A DNA stretch of 64,000 bases. It comes from Cryptomeria japonica (Eukaryota; Streptophyta; Pinopsida; Cupressales; Cupressaceae). Under the pieces are notes generated by a model. That model made no database searches and was not told the origin of the DNA. It was given only the letters and a program-made list of their open reading frames with translations. Below, piece by piece: positions 44,862-56,854 of this stretch. The translations under genes were made by a program, and so were the position numbers. Each line of letters opens with the position of its first letter. The stretch's first letter is position 1. The stretch lies in assembly GCF_030272615.1 (NCBI RefSeq), contig NC_081408.1, forward strand, positions 770,253,336 to 770,317,335, in the 5' to 3' direction.

Positions 44862-47800
44862 TCAACTTGATCCTTGTAACCGGTTGGTTACAATCTGGAA
44901 AAGGTCTGCCAATACAAAATTCAGGCTCTCAGTGAACCTTTCGTTGTCCTTCAGTGCAACTTCTGTTCTTTGAATTGTACTAGTGAGGTGATGCATTTTC
45001 TCTTCTGGTGTCTTCAGTCCTTGAACAAGTGCCTCTGAGATCTCTTTTCTCAAAGAGATGAGGTAGTTCAATTTGAGACTGAGTCTGCATTTAAGATCTT
45101 TTGCCTTGCCTTTTATTCTTTCCTTCTCTTTTTCTAATTTTTCAAGTTTTTCCTCAAAACCTGCTATTTCTTGCTCTAAAACTGATAATGGTTCAAATGA
45201 GCTGATGAGGTTGTCAGTTATATTATTTATTTTTGTCTGTACCTTACTTATCTCCTTGTCTATATCTGTTGTCAAAATATTGGTCTTACATGTGTCTTTA
45301 TACAACTCTTTAAACTCCATTATTGTTTTGCCTAGTGCCGGTAAAAGGGTATCAATTTGTCCCATGCACTTCTTTATTCTCTCATCAAAGAATTTATGTT
45401 TTTCTTTTTCCATTTTCTCTTTAAATGTTTCCTCGTTTATCTGATCAACCGTCAAAATGTTATCGGTGATATACTTAGACAATGTGTCTAGTTGATTTAA
45501 ACAATCTTTATTTTCCACATTGCACTTGGGTGCTATCAATTTTAAAATAGGAATTGTATCATCAATAGCCTTATAGGCTTGTGCATTACACTCTGTGATT
45601 TTCTTAATAGAATCCAATAAAACCTCTATCACATTTTTAGGTCTGAATTCTGTCATGGAAGAGCCGGATGATTGTCCAACAACCTTAACAATTTGCATTT
45701 CTCCAGTGTGAGTAACCTCTTTGCTTGTAGTGACCTCTGGTAGGTCAGTTTGTGTTTCCATTTCTACTAGCAAAGGTTTGGGTTTTTCAGCTATTGCTAG
45801 TGGCATTGTCTCTGTATGAACCTGTACCTCAACCTGTTTCTATTCCTGTTTCTCAACCTTTGCCTCAGGGGGTTTCTCTGTGCTCTCTCCTGCCAGTTTT
45901 TCTGATGAAGTCTCAGTATGCACCTTTGCACTGTCCACTGCCAATGTCTCAACTGGTTTGTCAGTCTGTTGCTCTAGATCAGTAGGTTTAACAATGTCTG
46001 CAGTCGGTGACTTAGTAGCCACATCTTTCTTTTTATCTTCAGTGGTCTCTTTATCCACCACAATGTTTACCTCTTGGGTTTCTATGTTCATAGTGTACAA
46101 GATTTCAGACTCAGTATTTGTATCCTCTTGAGGAGTCTCCATACTCTCTATTGCCGATTGTTTGTCAACAGTATGTACCGGTGGAGTATCAGAAGGAGGT
46201 GGGGGCAAGTTATCAATTATTTTTAGGCTTGGTGGTCCACCTACCTTACCTTTCCCCTTATCCCTGTCCTTTTGGTAGACTCTAATAGTCTTAGGTCTTT
46301 TAAGTTCTTCTTGTTTCTCCTTTTCAACAAAGAATATGTCCCATTGATCTGCAGTTTCTTCAGAAATTTCATTCACTCTGCCTGCCATCAATGCTACATG
46401 CCGGTGACCGGTTGAAAATATTGTTTAGCTGGCCTCACTGATTAAGTGATCTATCTCTTCAGTGGAGTTCACTGGGTGAACTACAAGCAATTTTTCTATT
46501 TTTATCTTTTTGTCTAACTCAACAATAGCTACCCTTCTAGCTTCTAGTCTTTTGTATAAATCATTGGATATTTCATCAACAATTTCCATCAAAAATTTCT
46601 TGTATATGTCCAAGTGTAAAATTACACTATTCTCTACGCTTTCTTTATCATCAATGGAAAGTGTGTTATACATCTTGCTAATATTTTTCAATTTTCCATC
46701 CTCTGTTATTTCACTTAGGAGTTTGTCCAGTGGAGCAATATCTTGTTTTTCCTTCTTTTTCTTTGGGGTTAACTTCTTAGCTAGAGGCCTAACTGCCTGT
46801 TGCTTTTGTCTTGTTCTTCTGGGTGTAGTTGAGGGTGCCGGTGAGGGTTTCCTTTTCCTTTCTACCCTTTTGAACTCAACTGGTATATCACTTTCAGAAG
46901 AAGTTGCAACTGGTGAAAGATGAGTTTCCGGTTGAAGTTCTTTCAGCTCACTTTCCTTGATACCAGTTTTGCTAAATACATCTTCTTTGATAACTTTAGC
47001 TTGTCTTGTACCTTTCCTTACTATTTGTTCAGTCTTCTTGACTCTTTTCTGGGACTGAATACCACTCTCAATTATTTCTGCATTGCCAAAGACTTTCTCA
47101 GGCGGTTCCTTTGGTGCTTCAAGGAGGGCTTTTGCATAAGTTTCAATTATGTTATCATTTGTTTCATATCCCATTTCAGTTACCTAGATAGTCCTAGGGA
47201 CAACTGCCTCCATCCAGATTTCATCTTTCTTAATTATGAAGCATATCTCATTTTCATATTTATCTACAATTGTCCGAGACGGCCTTATTCTTGTCTTCAT
47301 TTGAGCCTTCAGTGCTTGAAAATGTTCGTTTATATTTTTCTCTTTGTCTTCTCCCATGTTGTTTAATGTGTCCAATAGTTGCTGTCCTACCGATATATCA
47401 AAGCCAAAGTCTTTCCTACCAATACTGGGTACATCCTTAGTAATGTAAAGCATTAAACATACAAGCAGATTTCCAAATCTGAAAGTTCCCTTCTTATCTC
47501 CTTTGATCTTCTTCAAGTTGTCTATCAATTCATCTTTAAGCCATTCACACACATCTATTCTTGTATTCTCATTCACCATGTCATATGCACTTTTAATACA
47601 TAGGATGGATACTGAGTTTAACCTATTTGCATGTGTAGCCTTAAAGCCAAGAATCATGTTGACAAATCTAACATTTATGTCATTTACATCATTGACTCTT
47701 AGGGACCTTTTGTCAAATGTTGCACCAGTTAAGGTCATCACTGTGTCATTTGAGACCTTTTTAGTTCTATCAGGCCTGCTACTAGTGGAAGGTAAGCCTA

Positions 47801-48221
47801 TTACTGCCCTAACTGCTTCTTTAGTGATCTTATGGATGGAATCCAACCAAAAGAATTCACCATGGACTCTGCTTAGGACTATTCTTATCACATCTTCAGG
47901 AAAATTAGGAATGCTAAGAATATCCACCAAACCTAGGGTTTCTACTACCTTGTGTTTCGGTTTGATATTACCATTTACATCACAAATCATAGTTCTATAC
48001 ATGTTCTTGATTTCATCATCTCCTAATTCCTCTATATGACAATGTATGTATATCCTAGGATCCTCTGCATAAACTACTCCCTTAGGTATTTTTCAAAATG
48101 CACTTATGGTATCATCCTTCTTCACAATTTTGGGAATAAGTTTGAATACGGGTCTAGGGTGCTTGATAACTTCAATCACAGTAGGGTTTGCAATAAATTC
48201 AGGTGTGGATGAGGAAGCCAT
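44862..48221 (-). pseudogene. Long second ORF of element F, unknown function, about 1120 codons with few stops
   Basis: One frame runs from ATG 48219-48221 (MASSSTPEFIANPTVIEVIK) to TAA/TAG at 44862, broken only by in-frame stops near 48091 (TGA), 47183 (TAG), 46423 (TAA) and 45839 (TAG). The first third (about 47200-48000) is a globular region with FFWLDSIHKITKEAVRAVIG and CEWLKDELIDNL; it recalls domains called putative plant transposon protein, but I cannot confirm this. The middle is basic (RKRKPSPAPSTTPRRTRQKQ near 46830), then an acidic/Thr-rich part (about 45850-46200), then a long coiled coil (about 44870-45500). It has no RT, protease or integrase motif. Its position before the PPT is that of the env-like frame of Sireviruses. 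Preservation of one frame over 3.3 kb argues it was translated when the element was active. Confidence 0.65.
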
Positions 48222-48523
48222 AATTATAAATACCTCAATCTGCCTTTAGGATGAGTGCTTGGATGAACTGCTTCACTTTTTCGCTAAGGATGCCTTCGCT
48301 TGGGAATTTTCGTGATCTCGAAGATTTGAATGCTCGGTGAATGAAAAAGGAGCCAAAACACTTACTTTATAATGTTGTTTTTTCCAACTACCACATTTAA
48401 TGCTTGCTAGTTAAGTCAAACTTAACTCATCTGCTGGTAAAGAAGTAATTCAACTTCTCACCATCAACCAAGGGTAAATTAGCATGTTTTCAATTCATTG
48501 CCAAACCCCCAAAGGATTTTCCT
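48222..48523. other. Non-coding spacer of element F between the two frames
   Basis: About 300 bp with no recognisable domain. It is where pol would be expected in a complete copia element. Confidence 0.45.
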
Positions 48524-49664
48524 TCAGTTAGATGAAGAGTCTCCTGTCGGTGGAGTGATACTCTGTTCTGCTGGTGGAGGAGTATTCCCATCAACATTCT
48601 GATCTGACTTTTTGATCCATTGCTTTGAGAATTCTTGCTTTACCTCTTCAACTTTTTCTTTACCTTTCAAGCTAGGTCCTTTGTTATTTGCCGGTGATGT
48701 CTTGCTTCTACAAAATTTTGCAATATGTCCAATCTTGTTACAAGCATAACAAGTCACATTGTTTTTTCTGAATAGCTTTCCCATATCCTATGTCGGTTTG
48801 TGTTTTGCATTGATTAGATAAGTGTTCAAATCTTCCACAAACATAACATCTTACACTCATTCTGCAATTCTCTAAATTATGACCAACTTTGTTGCATTTA
48901 GAACATTGACCGGTGGGTATATTAGTGTTCTGATAATTTCTAGATCTACACTAATGTGCTTTATGACCATACTTGTTACAGTTAAAGCATTTCCCATTAA
49001 ATTTGTAACCATTAGGTTGTCTTACCGGTTTACTATGATCATGATTCTTTGCAGTACCAGAGCTTTCACCAACTTCAAAGTCAAGGCCATTTGTATCACC
49101 ATTAGGTTTCTGATTCTTCAGCATGTCATCAAGTTCTTCTAAACTTTTCTTGAATTTCTCCTTGTGTTGATTTGCAGTAGCCAATTCATTTTCCAAGATT
49201 CCTTTCTGTCTCATGAGTTCAATTCTGTCATTTTGTGTATGCATCAAATCTGTCTTTAACATATCATTTTCATGACTAAGTCTTGTGTTTTCGTTTCCAA
49301 CATCATTTATTCTTCTAACCAAGTCATCTTCATTCTTCTTCCTATCTTCAATTTCTTTACAAAATCTCATAGTCATATCTTGCATCTCATTCTTCATTGT
49401 ATTGTTTTCTTGTCTCAGTTTGTTTACCAGATCATTAAGAGTTTCCTTTTCATTATCATCATTCTGCATCTTTTCACAAAGTTCTCTTCTCTTATTCCTT
49501 GCAATAGTGAGGTTTTCTTGAAGTCCTTGAATGATATCCTGTCCAGCCTTCAGATCATCTTCAAGTTTGAAATTCTTCACTTTTTTTGCATCAAAGTCTG
49601 GAAGAGTTGTTTCCAATTGCTTTCTCAAGTTTTCCATCTTTATCGATGTCAGGATCTTCCTCAA
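48524..49664 (-). pseudogene. Gag-like coiled-coil protein with four CCHC zinc knuckles (element F)
   Basis: It starts at 49664, about 30 bp after the PBS, and its first 190 residues are almost entirely heptad-like coiled coil (Leu/Lys/Glu-rich). The zinc knuckles are CFNCNKYGHKAH (its last Cys beyond a TAG near 48952), CSKCNKVGHNLENC, CYVCGRFEHLSNQC and CYACNKIGHIAKFC (about 48730). A 1-2 bp frameshift lies near 48790. A Ser/Pro-rich tail ends at 48524. No UBN2/copia capsid domain is seen before the coiled coil, so the protein may bind RNA and multimerise but is not an ordinary copia Gag. Four knuckles are more than the usual one. Confidence 0.72.
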
Positions 49665-49708
49665 GTTGTTAGGATTTTGAAAATAGAGGACCAGGCTCTG
49701 ATACCAAT

Positions 49709-50336
49709 TATTAGGATTCCCAAAGATACTGAGAGGGGGGGTGAATCAGTATCTGACCGGTAATAGAATTTTCTTGAATTATAACATGAAAAGCATTTCA
49801 AAACTGTGTACCGATAAACCAAAATAATGCAGTAAATAAGAACAACAACCACAACATGAAAGACACACCATAACACAATATTTTTAATGAGGAAACCCGA
49901 TGTGGGAAAAACCTCGGTGGGATTTGTGGCCCACAATATTCGCTTACTGGCCAATAAGAGAATATTATTGTTTACAATAGGGGCCTGCACATGCAGGAAG
50001 GCCAAGTGCCTAGAGCTCACTGCTCGATTACAAAAGAAGTCTCGCTGACTTACAAAGATGGATTATACAAATCCAATGTCATGTACTGCTTCAGATCAGC
50101 ATCTACTATGCCAGATTCAGTACCGGTGTAAGCTCTGCAATATACATAAACCCTTATCCAATATCTACCTTACAATTCACATATTAGGTTTGCATTAATC
50201 CTTCCATCTATATTCCTCCTAAATGATCTACAATATCTCATACTTATATGAGTTATATTACAATCTGCCATGTCGGCTTACAAAAGGATTTTACAATTAA
50301 ATACAAAATACAATTACACAAAATTCCTGTTGGCCA
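49709..50336 (-). repeat. 5' LTR of element F, first part (rest at 56548-56706)
   Basis: This is collinear with the left LTR from its second base (TATTAGG for TGTTAGG), interrupted at GGCCA by element G. The PBS lies two bases to its left. Confidence 0.85.
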
Positions 50337-51147
50337 TGTTAATGCATTAGTAGCCTCTGCAAGATAAGACTCTCCTAACTCAGTAATCTCCTATATTCTG
50401 TTTACTCATTCATGCTTTATGTTTATCAGTCTATAACATTGGTCACAATTATGATATTGATATTAGATTAGATTGACGACCTGCTTAACTATGTTAAGCG
50501 TCAATCTAAAATGCTATCGGGCTATTAACCCGATAGCATATTAATGTTGATTCATATCGGCATTAATATGCTATTGGGGTATTAACCTGATAGCATATAA
50601 TGCTAACAACTATTGTTATTGTTTATGTTATATTAATCCATATGCTTTGATACCGATTCATAATCGGGTATGTTTTATATCTCTAACAATTAACAAATGA
50701 CACTGATTCATGATCGGGTATGTTTAAGCACTATTATCATTAACATATGATACCGATCGGATATGATTAAGCACTATTATCATCAGCAATGATACCGATT
50801 CATTATCGGGCATGTTATAAGCGTTGTTATCATTAAGGATACCAATTCATTATCGGGTATGTTTGAAGCACCGATTAGTTATGGATTGGTTGTTGTTAGT
50901 AGGGGTCACGACCAAGTGACATCTTGATCAACATGTCCGATCAAGGTGCCACTTGATCGTGGCCACCCTACTATTTATACATCATTCCAATCAAAGGAGA
51001 TGACATTGAAATCGATACATGTTCATCCTCCTTACCTGTAGTAAAAGAAAGATAGCAATATTAGTGTCATAGGCATAATATCAAATTTAAAATACACCAT
51101 CCTGCATATAACTTGTCCATTAAACTGGAAATTACAATACATTTACA
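50337..51147 (+). repeat. 5' LTR of element G, rich in inverted repeats
   Basis: It contains ATTGACG...CGTCAAT enclosing CTTAAC/GTTAAG (50472-50505) and TGCTATCGGG/CCCGATAGCA (50512-50538). Four to five spaced ATACCGATTCATTATCGGGTAT-like imperfect palindromes lie between about 50650 and 50870. The 3' LTR repeats the same pattern. Confidence 0.92.
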
Positions 51148-51240
51148 TGGTATCAGAGCCAAGTTGATCGAACTTGAGGCTATTTAATTTCGTGAAACAA
51201 ATTTAAGAACAAGGTTATATACTACATCACATTTCTTCAA

Positions 51241-54200
51241 ATGGCCAGTGCTATCAGATTCGAAGACAAACTCGAAGGTGGCGATGATTTTTCAGCCTGG
51301 AAATTCAGAATTCAAATGATCTTAAAGGAGAACAAAGTGGATTCGTTTGTTCAAACTAAAAATGATCGACCCGAAAATGAACCTGACAAAACAGCATGGA
51401 TTGAGGGAAATGAAAAGGCAATAAAAATAATAGTTGATGGGGTGAGAAACAACATAATGCCCATCATAAGAAAACATCAAACAACCTATAAAATGTTCAA
51501 AGCTCTTGAAAGCATATTTGAGATATCAAATGCAAGTCGAACTTTAGCATTAAAACGAGAAATAAATCATATCACCGTGAACAAAGGGGAGACAATCAAC
51601 GCCTATTTTATGCGGATATCAGTTCTAAAAGATGAACTTGCAACTCTGGACTACGAGATCCAAAGCAAAGAGCTAACACTCATTGCTTTAGATGGGTTAC
51701 CTAGTGGATGGAGCACATTCGTCCAAGGCATCAGTGCAAGGTCCAAATATCCCAAATTTGAAAGATTAAGGGATGACTGTCTCTAAGAGGAATCAAGATT
51801 GAACAAAATGGGAATGAAACACAAGAATATAGATGAAGACCTGCAAGTTCTAAACACCAACTCCACCAAACAAAACAAGAAAAGGCAGTTTAGAAAGAGA
51901 AAAGGTCGTCAAGGCAAGAACACTTCAAAGAAGGACTTATCTCGCATTCAATGTTACAAATGTGATCAGTTTGGACACTTCGTTGCAAAATGCCCAGAAA
52001 GAACCAAGAAACATGCTACATTTGTCAAAGTAGGGAAGACTAAAGGGGAAGATGACTCTGGGAAATACGTATTCTACTCAACACTCACAAGTCAAGCTTC
52101 TAACAAAATCAACTCATGGGTGATTGACAGTGGTTCATCCAGGCACATTACTGGGTTTAGAGAAGTACTTGATTCCATGACAGAGGAGAGTGATGAGGAC
52201 ATAACCATCAGAGATGACTCCACATATCCAATCAGAGGAGTAGGAACCTACACCATCAAATTGAAGATAGGCATAACCTTACGGCTTGAAAGAGTACTAT
52301 ATGTCCCCGACATCAAAAGAAATCTAGTTTCTATATCGGCACTGGAAGATAAAGGATACAGAGTGACATTCATGGACAACAAAGTATTGGCCTGGCCAAG
52401 AAACTCCTCCATCAAGAAGGCAAAGACCATTGGACAGAGACAGGGCTATTTGTATGAGCTGTGCACGGAAACCAATCTAGCCCTAATCCATGAAGCCACT
52501 AATGCAAATGAAGTTTGGCATAGAAGATTAGGCCATCTGAATTTTAGGGCTTTATCTTCAATGGGAAACCTTGTCACAGGTCTACCCAAATTAAAGCAAG
52601 ATCATTCAAGGGCATGCAAAGGATGTGCCCTAGGTAAGAATACCAAAGGTGCATTTCAAAATAGTACTAGGAAAACTGGCAAAATTCTAGAATTAGTTCA
52701 TTTTGATGTATGCGGACCTATGTTTGTATCCTCTCTAGGGGGATTCTTGTATTATGTAATATTTGTTGATGACTACTCTAAGAAGACTTGGATCTACTTT
52801 CTGAAAAGTAAAGAATCAGAAGAGATCCTCTCTAGGTTTAAAGAATTTAAATCACTAACTGAAAACCACTCAGGAAACAAAGTTAAAACCCTAAGAACCG
52901 ACAATGGGGGAGAATACACATCAGATTCATTTAAAGAATTTGTAAAGATAATGGGATTAAGAGGGAGTTTACTATACCTTATAACCCCCAACAAAATGGG
53001 GTAGTGGAAAGGAAAAATAGGACTATAGTTGAAGCTACCAAAGCCATGATCCTAGATCAAAACCTTAACACTAATATCTGGGATGAAGCTTCCAGCACCG
53101 TTGTGTATATATAGAACAGGTGCCCTCACTCCCATCTTGAGGACAAAACTCCTGAGGAAGTATTCACTAAGATTAAGCCTGATATTAGCCACCTTAGGAT
53201 ATTTGGATGTCCTATCTATATCCATATACCTAAAGAAAAGAGACTAAAACTAAAACCTTTTGGAAAGAGAGGATTGCTTGTAGGATATAGTGAAACCTCC
53301 AAAGCCTACATAATCTATGTACCTGGTCAAAGAAATATTGAACTAAGTAGGGATGTAATATTTGAAGAAGACCTAGCTTTCAAAAGAGCTCAGAACTTCA
53401 TAGAACCTAAAATCTATGTACCTACCTCTAACTTAGATGAAAATCCTGCCCCTGAGTTTCAGAGGGAGGATCTAGATGAAATTGAAAATGAAAATGAAAA
53501 CACACCTAGAAATCTCAAGAAAAGACCACTATGGGCCACCAAAACAGTAGAAGAAGCTCAAAGGTTTGCTACTCCTTTTGGAACCTTCAGAGAAAGCAAA
53601 AGACCTAATAAATTTACTAGCTATGTTGCTCTTATGAATGACCTATCTAAAAACGAACCTGACAATGTAATAGATGCCCTTAAACATCAAGTATGGAAGG
53701 ATGCTATGTCTGAAGAGTATCAATCCATAATGAAAAATGATGTATGAGAAATTGTTCCTAGGCCAACTAAGACGTCTATTGTTTCTTCTAAATGGCTCTT
53801 CAAGATCAAACATGCAGCAGATGGCAGCATTGAAAAATATAAGGCAAGATTTGTAGCCAGAGGTTTTTCTCAAAAGGAAGGGATAAACTATGAAGAAACA
53901 TTTGCTCCTGTAACCATATATACCTCAGTAAGGGTTGTACTAGCCATTGCAGTAGCAAAGGGATGGAAGGTACATCAAATGGATGTAAAGACAACTTTTC
54001 TTAATGGAGAGATATCTAAAGAAGTATACCTAGAGCAACCTGAAGGGTTTGAGATCCATCATGCAGAATCTCATGTGTGCAGACTCAAGAAAGCTCTATA
54101 TGGGCTCAAACAGGCTCCCAGGGCCTGGTATGAAAGAATTGACACATATCTATCAAAACTAGGCTTCTCTAAAAATGATGCAGATCCTAATCTCTACTAC

Positions 54201-55181
54201 AAACAAAATAAAGGTGATATGCTAATAATGATTTTATATGTTGATGATTTATTAATCCCAGGACAAGATCACCTTATAGATCAATGCAAGAAAGAGCTAT
54301 CCAAAGAATTTGATATGAAGGACTTGGGATTCCTTCATTATTTCCTAGGGTTGGAAGTATGGCAGAATCCTGACAACATTGTTCTAAACCAAGGCAAGTA
54401 TACATTAGACATCCTGAAGAGATTTGGAATGCTCAACTGCATACCTATGACCGCTCCAATGGAAACCAATCTTCCTAAACTTAAAGAAGCAGCAGCAGAA
54501 TCACCTTCTACTGACCCCACTCTATACAGGCAAATGATTGGGTCTCTTATGTATTTGGTAAATACAAGACCAGATATCTGCTATGCAGTGAATGCCTTGA
54601 GTCAGTTTATGTGTGAGCCAAAGGAGATACGCCCGGTAGTAGTAAAACACATTATGAGATATTTACAAGGCACCTTAAACCTTGGTCTCAAGTATAAGAA
54701 AATTGATCTTAATCTACACGGATTCTCACATTCAGATTGGGCTGGAAGTGTGACTGATCGGAAAAGCACCTCTGGGTGTTGCTTCAGTTTGGGATCAACC
54801 ATGATATCCTGGATCAGCAGAAAGCAGTCTTCTGTAGCGCAAAGTTCCACTGAGGTCAAATACATTGCAACCTCCATGGCTACCCGAGAAGCAGTGTGGC
54901 TTAGAAAGTTGCTTGTGGGATTGTTTGGCAATCCGATGAAACCTACTATCATCCATTGCGACAATCAAAGTTGCATAAAACTTTCAGTGAATCCAGTGTT
55001 CCATGATAGATCCAAACATATTGAGATCCCATACCATTATGTATGAGACATGGTAGACAAAAATGTGATCAAATTAGAATATGTTAGTACAGGAGATCAG
55101 ACTGCAGATATTCTGACGAAACCACTTTCCAGAGTGAAGGTTGATCACTTCAGAAAGGGTTTAGGTATGATAGAAAGATAA
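51241..55181 (+). pseudogene. Gag-pol polyprotein of element G (copia), near-intact
   Basis: The start MASAIRFEDKLEGGDDFSAW lies 80 bp after the PBS. Gag (UBN2-like) spans 51241-51786. The zinc knuckle CYKCDQFGHFVAKC is near 51955, protease WVIDSGSSRHITG near 52120, and the pre-integrase HRRLGHLNFRALSSMG near 52520. Integrase core motifs are HFDVCGPM and RTDNGGEYTSDSF (about 52700-52930). RT has LYVDDLLIPGQDHL (about 54240), and RNase H includes HSDWAGSVTDRKSTSG (about 54735) and TADILTKPLSRVKVDHF. Lesions: TAA 51784, a 1-bp frameshift near 52955, TAG near 53113, TGA 53745 and TGA 55044. The stops fit CAA, CAG, TGG and CGA decay. It is one of the best-preserved coding regions in the window. 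Confidence 0.92.
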
Positions 55182-55715
55182 TCTGCTTTGTAAATAAGAT
55201 GTTGAAAATGTAAACTTCTTTTGTCATTTTGAGACATCCTGGGTTTTACCCCTTGTGTTCATATCTAAGAGGTGACGATCTCTCAAATTATGAACACTTG
55301 TATGCAGACATCATAAGGTGATGATCTTATGATTCTCAAACCAATTATCATGTTGGATCTCTGGTATGTCATGGATGTGCCATGATGTTGTTGTAATAAA
55401 ACATTTGAATGAAATGTTTGTGCACATATCACAACATGGATAAGATGAGAATTTAACCATCCTCATATGTTTATCCTCAGTATTGCGTGTTTAGGCAATA
55501 CTGATATCACGTGTTTAGGTGATATCTTGTCACAATAAAATGATGAATCTATTATATCACATAGTTGGGTGGTACCCTATGTCACATACTTAGAGTAATG
55601 TTTTATGTTTGTATCCTATGTTCTGATGGTACTTCATATTATATGTATAGATGATATATATTCTTGGAGACTGACATTTTGAAAAAGAAATGTGATGCAG
55701 GTTACCTTATCTCCC
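55182..55715 (+). other. 3' untranslated region of element G
   Basis: About 530 bp between the RNase H stop and the PPT. It has several degenerate repeats of a TCAC(G/A)TGTTTAGG-TGATA type (about 55490-55600) but no coding signal. Confidence 0.55.
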
Positions 55716-55731
55716 AAAAGCTAAGAGGGAG

Positions 55732-56542
55732 TGTTAATGCATTAGTAGCCTCTGCAAGATAAGACTCTCCTAACTCAGTAATCTCCTATATTTTGTTTAC
55801 TCATTCATGCTTTATGTTTATTAGACTATAACATTGGTCACAATTATGATATTGATATTGGATTAGATTGACGACCTGCTTAACTATGTTAAGTGTCAAT
55901 CTAAAATGCTATTGGGCTATTAACTCGGTAGCATATTAATGTTGATTCATATCGGCATTAATATGCTATCGGGGTATTAACCCGATAGCATATAATGCTA
56001 ACAACAATTGTTATTGTTTATGTTATATTAATCCATATGCTTTGATACCGATTCATAATCGAGTATGTTTTATATCTCTAACAATTAACAAATGACACCA
56101 ATTCATGATTGGATATGTTTAAGCACTATTATCATTAACATATGATAACGATCGGATATGATTAAACACTATTATCATCAGCAATGATACCGATTCATTA
56201 TCGGGCATGTTATAAGCGATGTTATCATTAAGGATACCGATTCATTATTGGGTATGTTTGAAGCACCGATTAGTTATGGATTGGTTGATGTTAGTAGGGG
56301 TCACAACCAAGTGACATCTTGGTCGACATGTTCGATCAAGGTGCCACTTGATCGTGGCCACCCTACTATTTATACATCAATCCAATCAAAGGAGATGACA
56401 TTGAAATCGATACATGTTCATCCTCCTTACCTGCAGTAAAAGAAAGATAGCAATATTAGTGTCATAGGCATAATATCAAATTTAAAATACACCATCCTGC
56501 ATATAACTTGTCCATTAAACTAGAAATTACAATACATTTACA
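55732..56542 (+). repeat. 3' LTR of element G
   Basis: 811 bp, same length and ends as the 5' LTR, preceded by the PPT. The TSD GGCCA follows at 56543. Confidence 0.94.
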
Positions 56543-56711
56543 GGCCAGGGTGTCAGTAATCTTCCTTTTCGGTGCCGATGAACTATATGCCGGTGTAGAG
56601 TCTGCCGGTGTCGGTGCCTGCCAGTATCACATGATTGTAAGGTTGCCATCAATGACAATACCTTCAATCACCTACAATTTCTCATTGGAGTGTGCATTTG
56701 CCAACAACAAG

Positions 56712-56849
56712 GCATTAAAAAACACAAAAAAATAAAATTAGAAACAATTCAAAAACAAAACAAAAATCCAATCATCCTCATCGCTGGTCAAAGATCAAGA
56801 TTTGAAATTATCAACAAATTCATATCAGATTTTAGTTGGGGATGTTTTA
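56712..56849 (+). repeat. 3' LTR of element E, last part
   Basis: GCATTAAAAAAC... to ...GATGTTTTA matches 37186-37320 of the 5' LTR. It completes the LTR interrupted by element F. Confidence 0.88.
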
Positions 56850-56854
56850 AAGAG

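Larger units (their letters stand above)
50337..56542 (+). mobile_element. Element G: Ty1/copia retrotransposon, structurally complete, recently inserted
   Basis: Both LTRs are 811 bp (50337-51147 and 55732-56542), start TGTTAATGCATTAG and end TTTACA. The TSD GGCCA is exact (50332-50336 and 56543-56547). The initiator-Met PBS TGGTATCAGAGCC is at 51148-51160 and the PPT AAAAGCTAAGAGGGAG at 55716-55731. The internal polyprotein (51241-55181) has few lesions. The LTRs differ at a small number of visible sites. It is the innermost and therefore youngest layer of the nest. Confidence 0.95.
43845..56706 (-). mobile_element. Element F: LTR retrotransposon lacking pol, with Gag-like and long second reading frame
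   Basis: The TSD ACAAG is at 43840-43844 and 56707-56711. The left (3') LTR is 43845-44630. The right (5') LTR is 49709-50336 plus 56548-56706, interrupted by G. The minus-strand PBS TGGTATCAGAGCCTGG lies at 49691-49706 and the purine tract AAAGGGGGAGAT at 44631-44642. The inside holds a coiled-coil/zinc-knuckle frame (48524-49664) and a frame of about 1120 codons (44862-48221). No protease, RT or integrase is seen. PBS, PPT style and the order gag then an extra ORF before the PPT resemble Sirevirus-type copia elements that have lost pol; this lineage call is inference. Confidence 0.85.
35842..56849 (+). mobile_element. Element E: chromodomain Ty3/gypsy (chromovirus) retrotransposon, interrupted by H and F
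   Basis: The 5' LTR is 35842-37320. An initiator-Met-type PBS (TGGTATCAGAG) begins at 37322. Gag-pol starts at ATG 37372. A PPT (GGGAAGGGAGGAC, 42606-42618) adjoins the 3' LTR, which starts at 42619 and is split by F (43845-56706), with its last part at 56712-56849. Flanks AAGAT (35837-35841) and AAGAG (56850-56854) look like a TSD with one change. The chromodomain at the pol C-terminus places it among chromoviruses. E sits in the pre-integrase region of element C. Confidence 0.9.

Noticed and set aside
46510-48039. Plus-strand Ser/Phe-rich frames with membrane-like stretches
   Set aside because: They are antisense shadows of the long minus-strand frame of element F.
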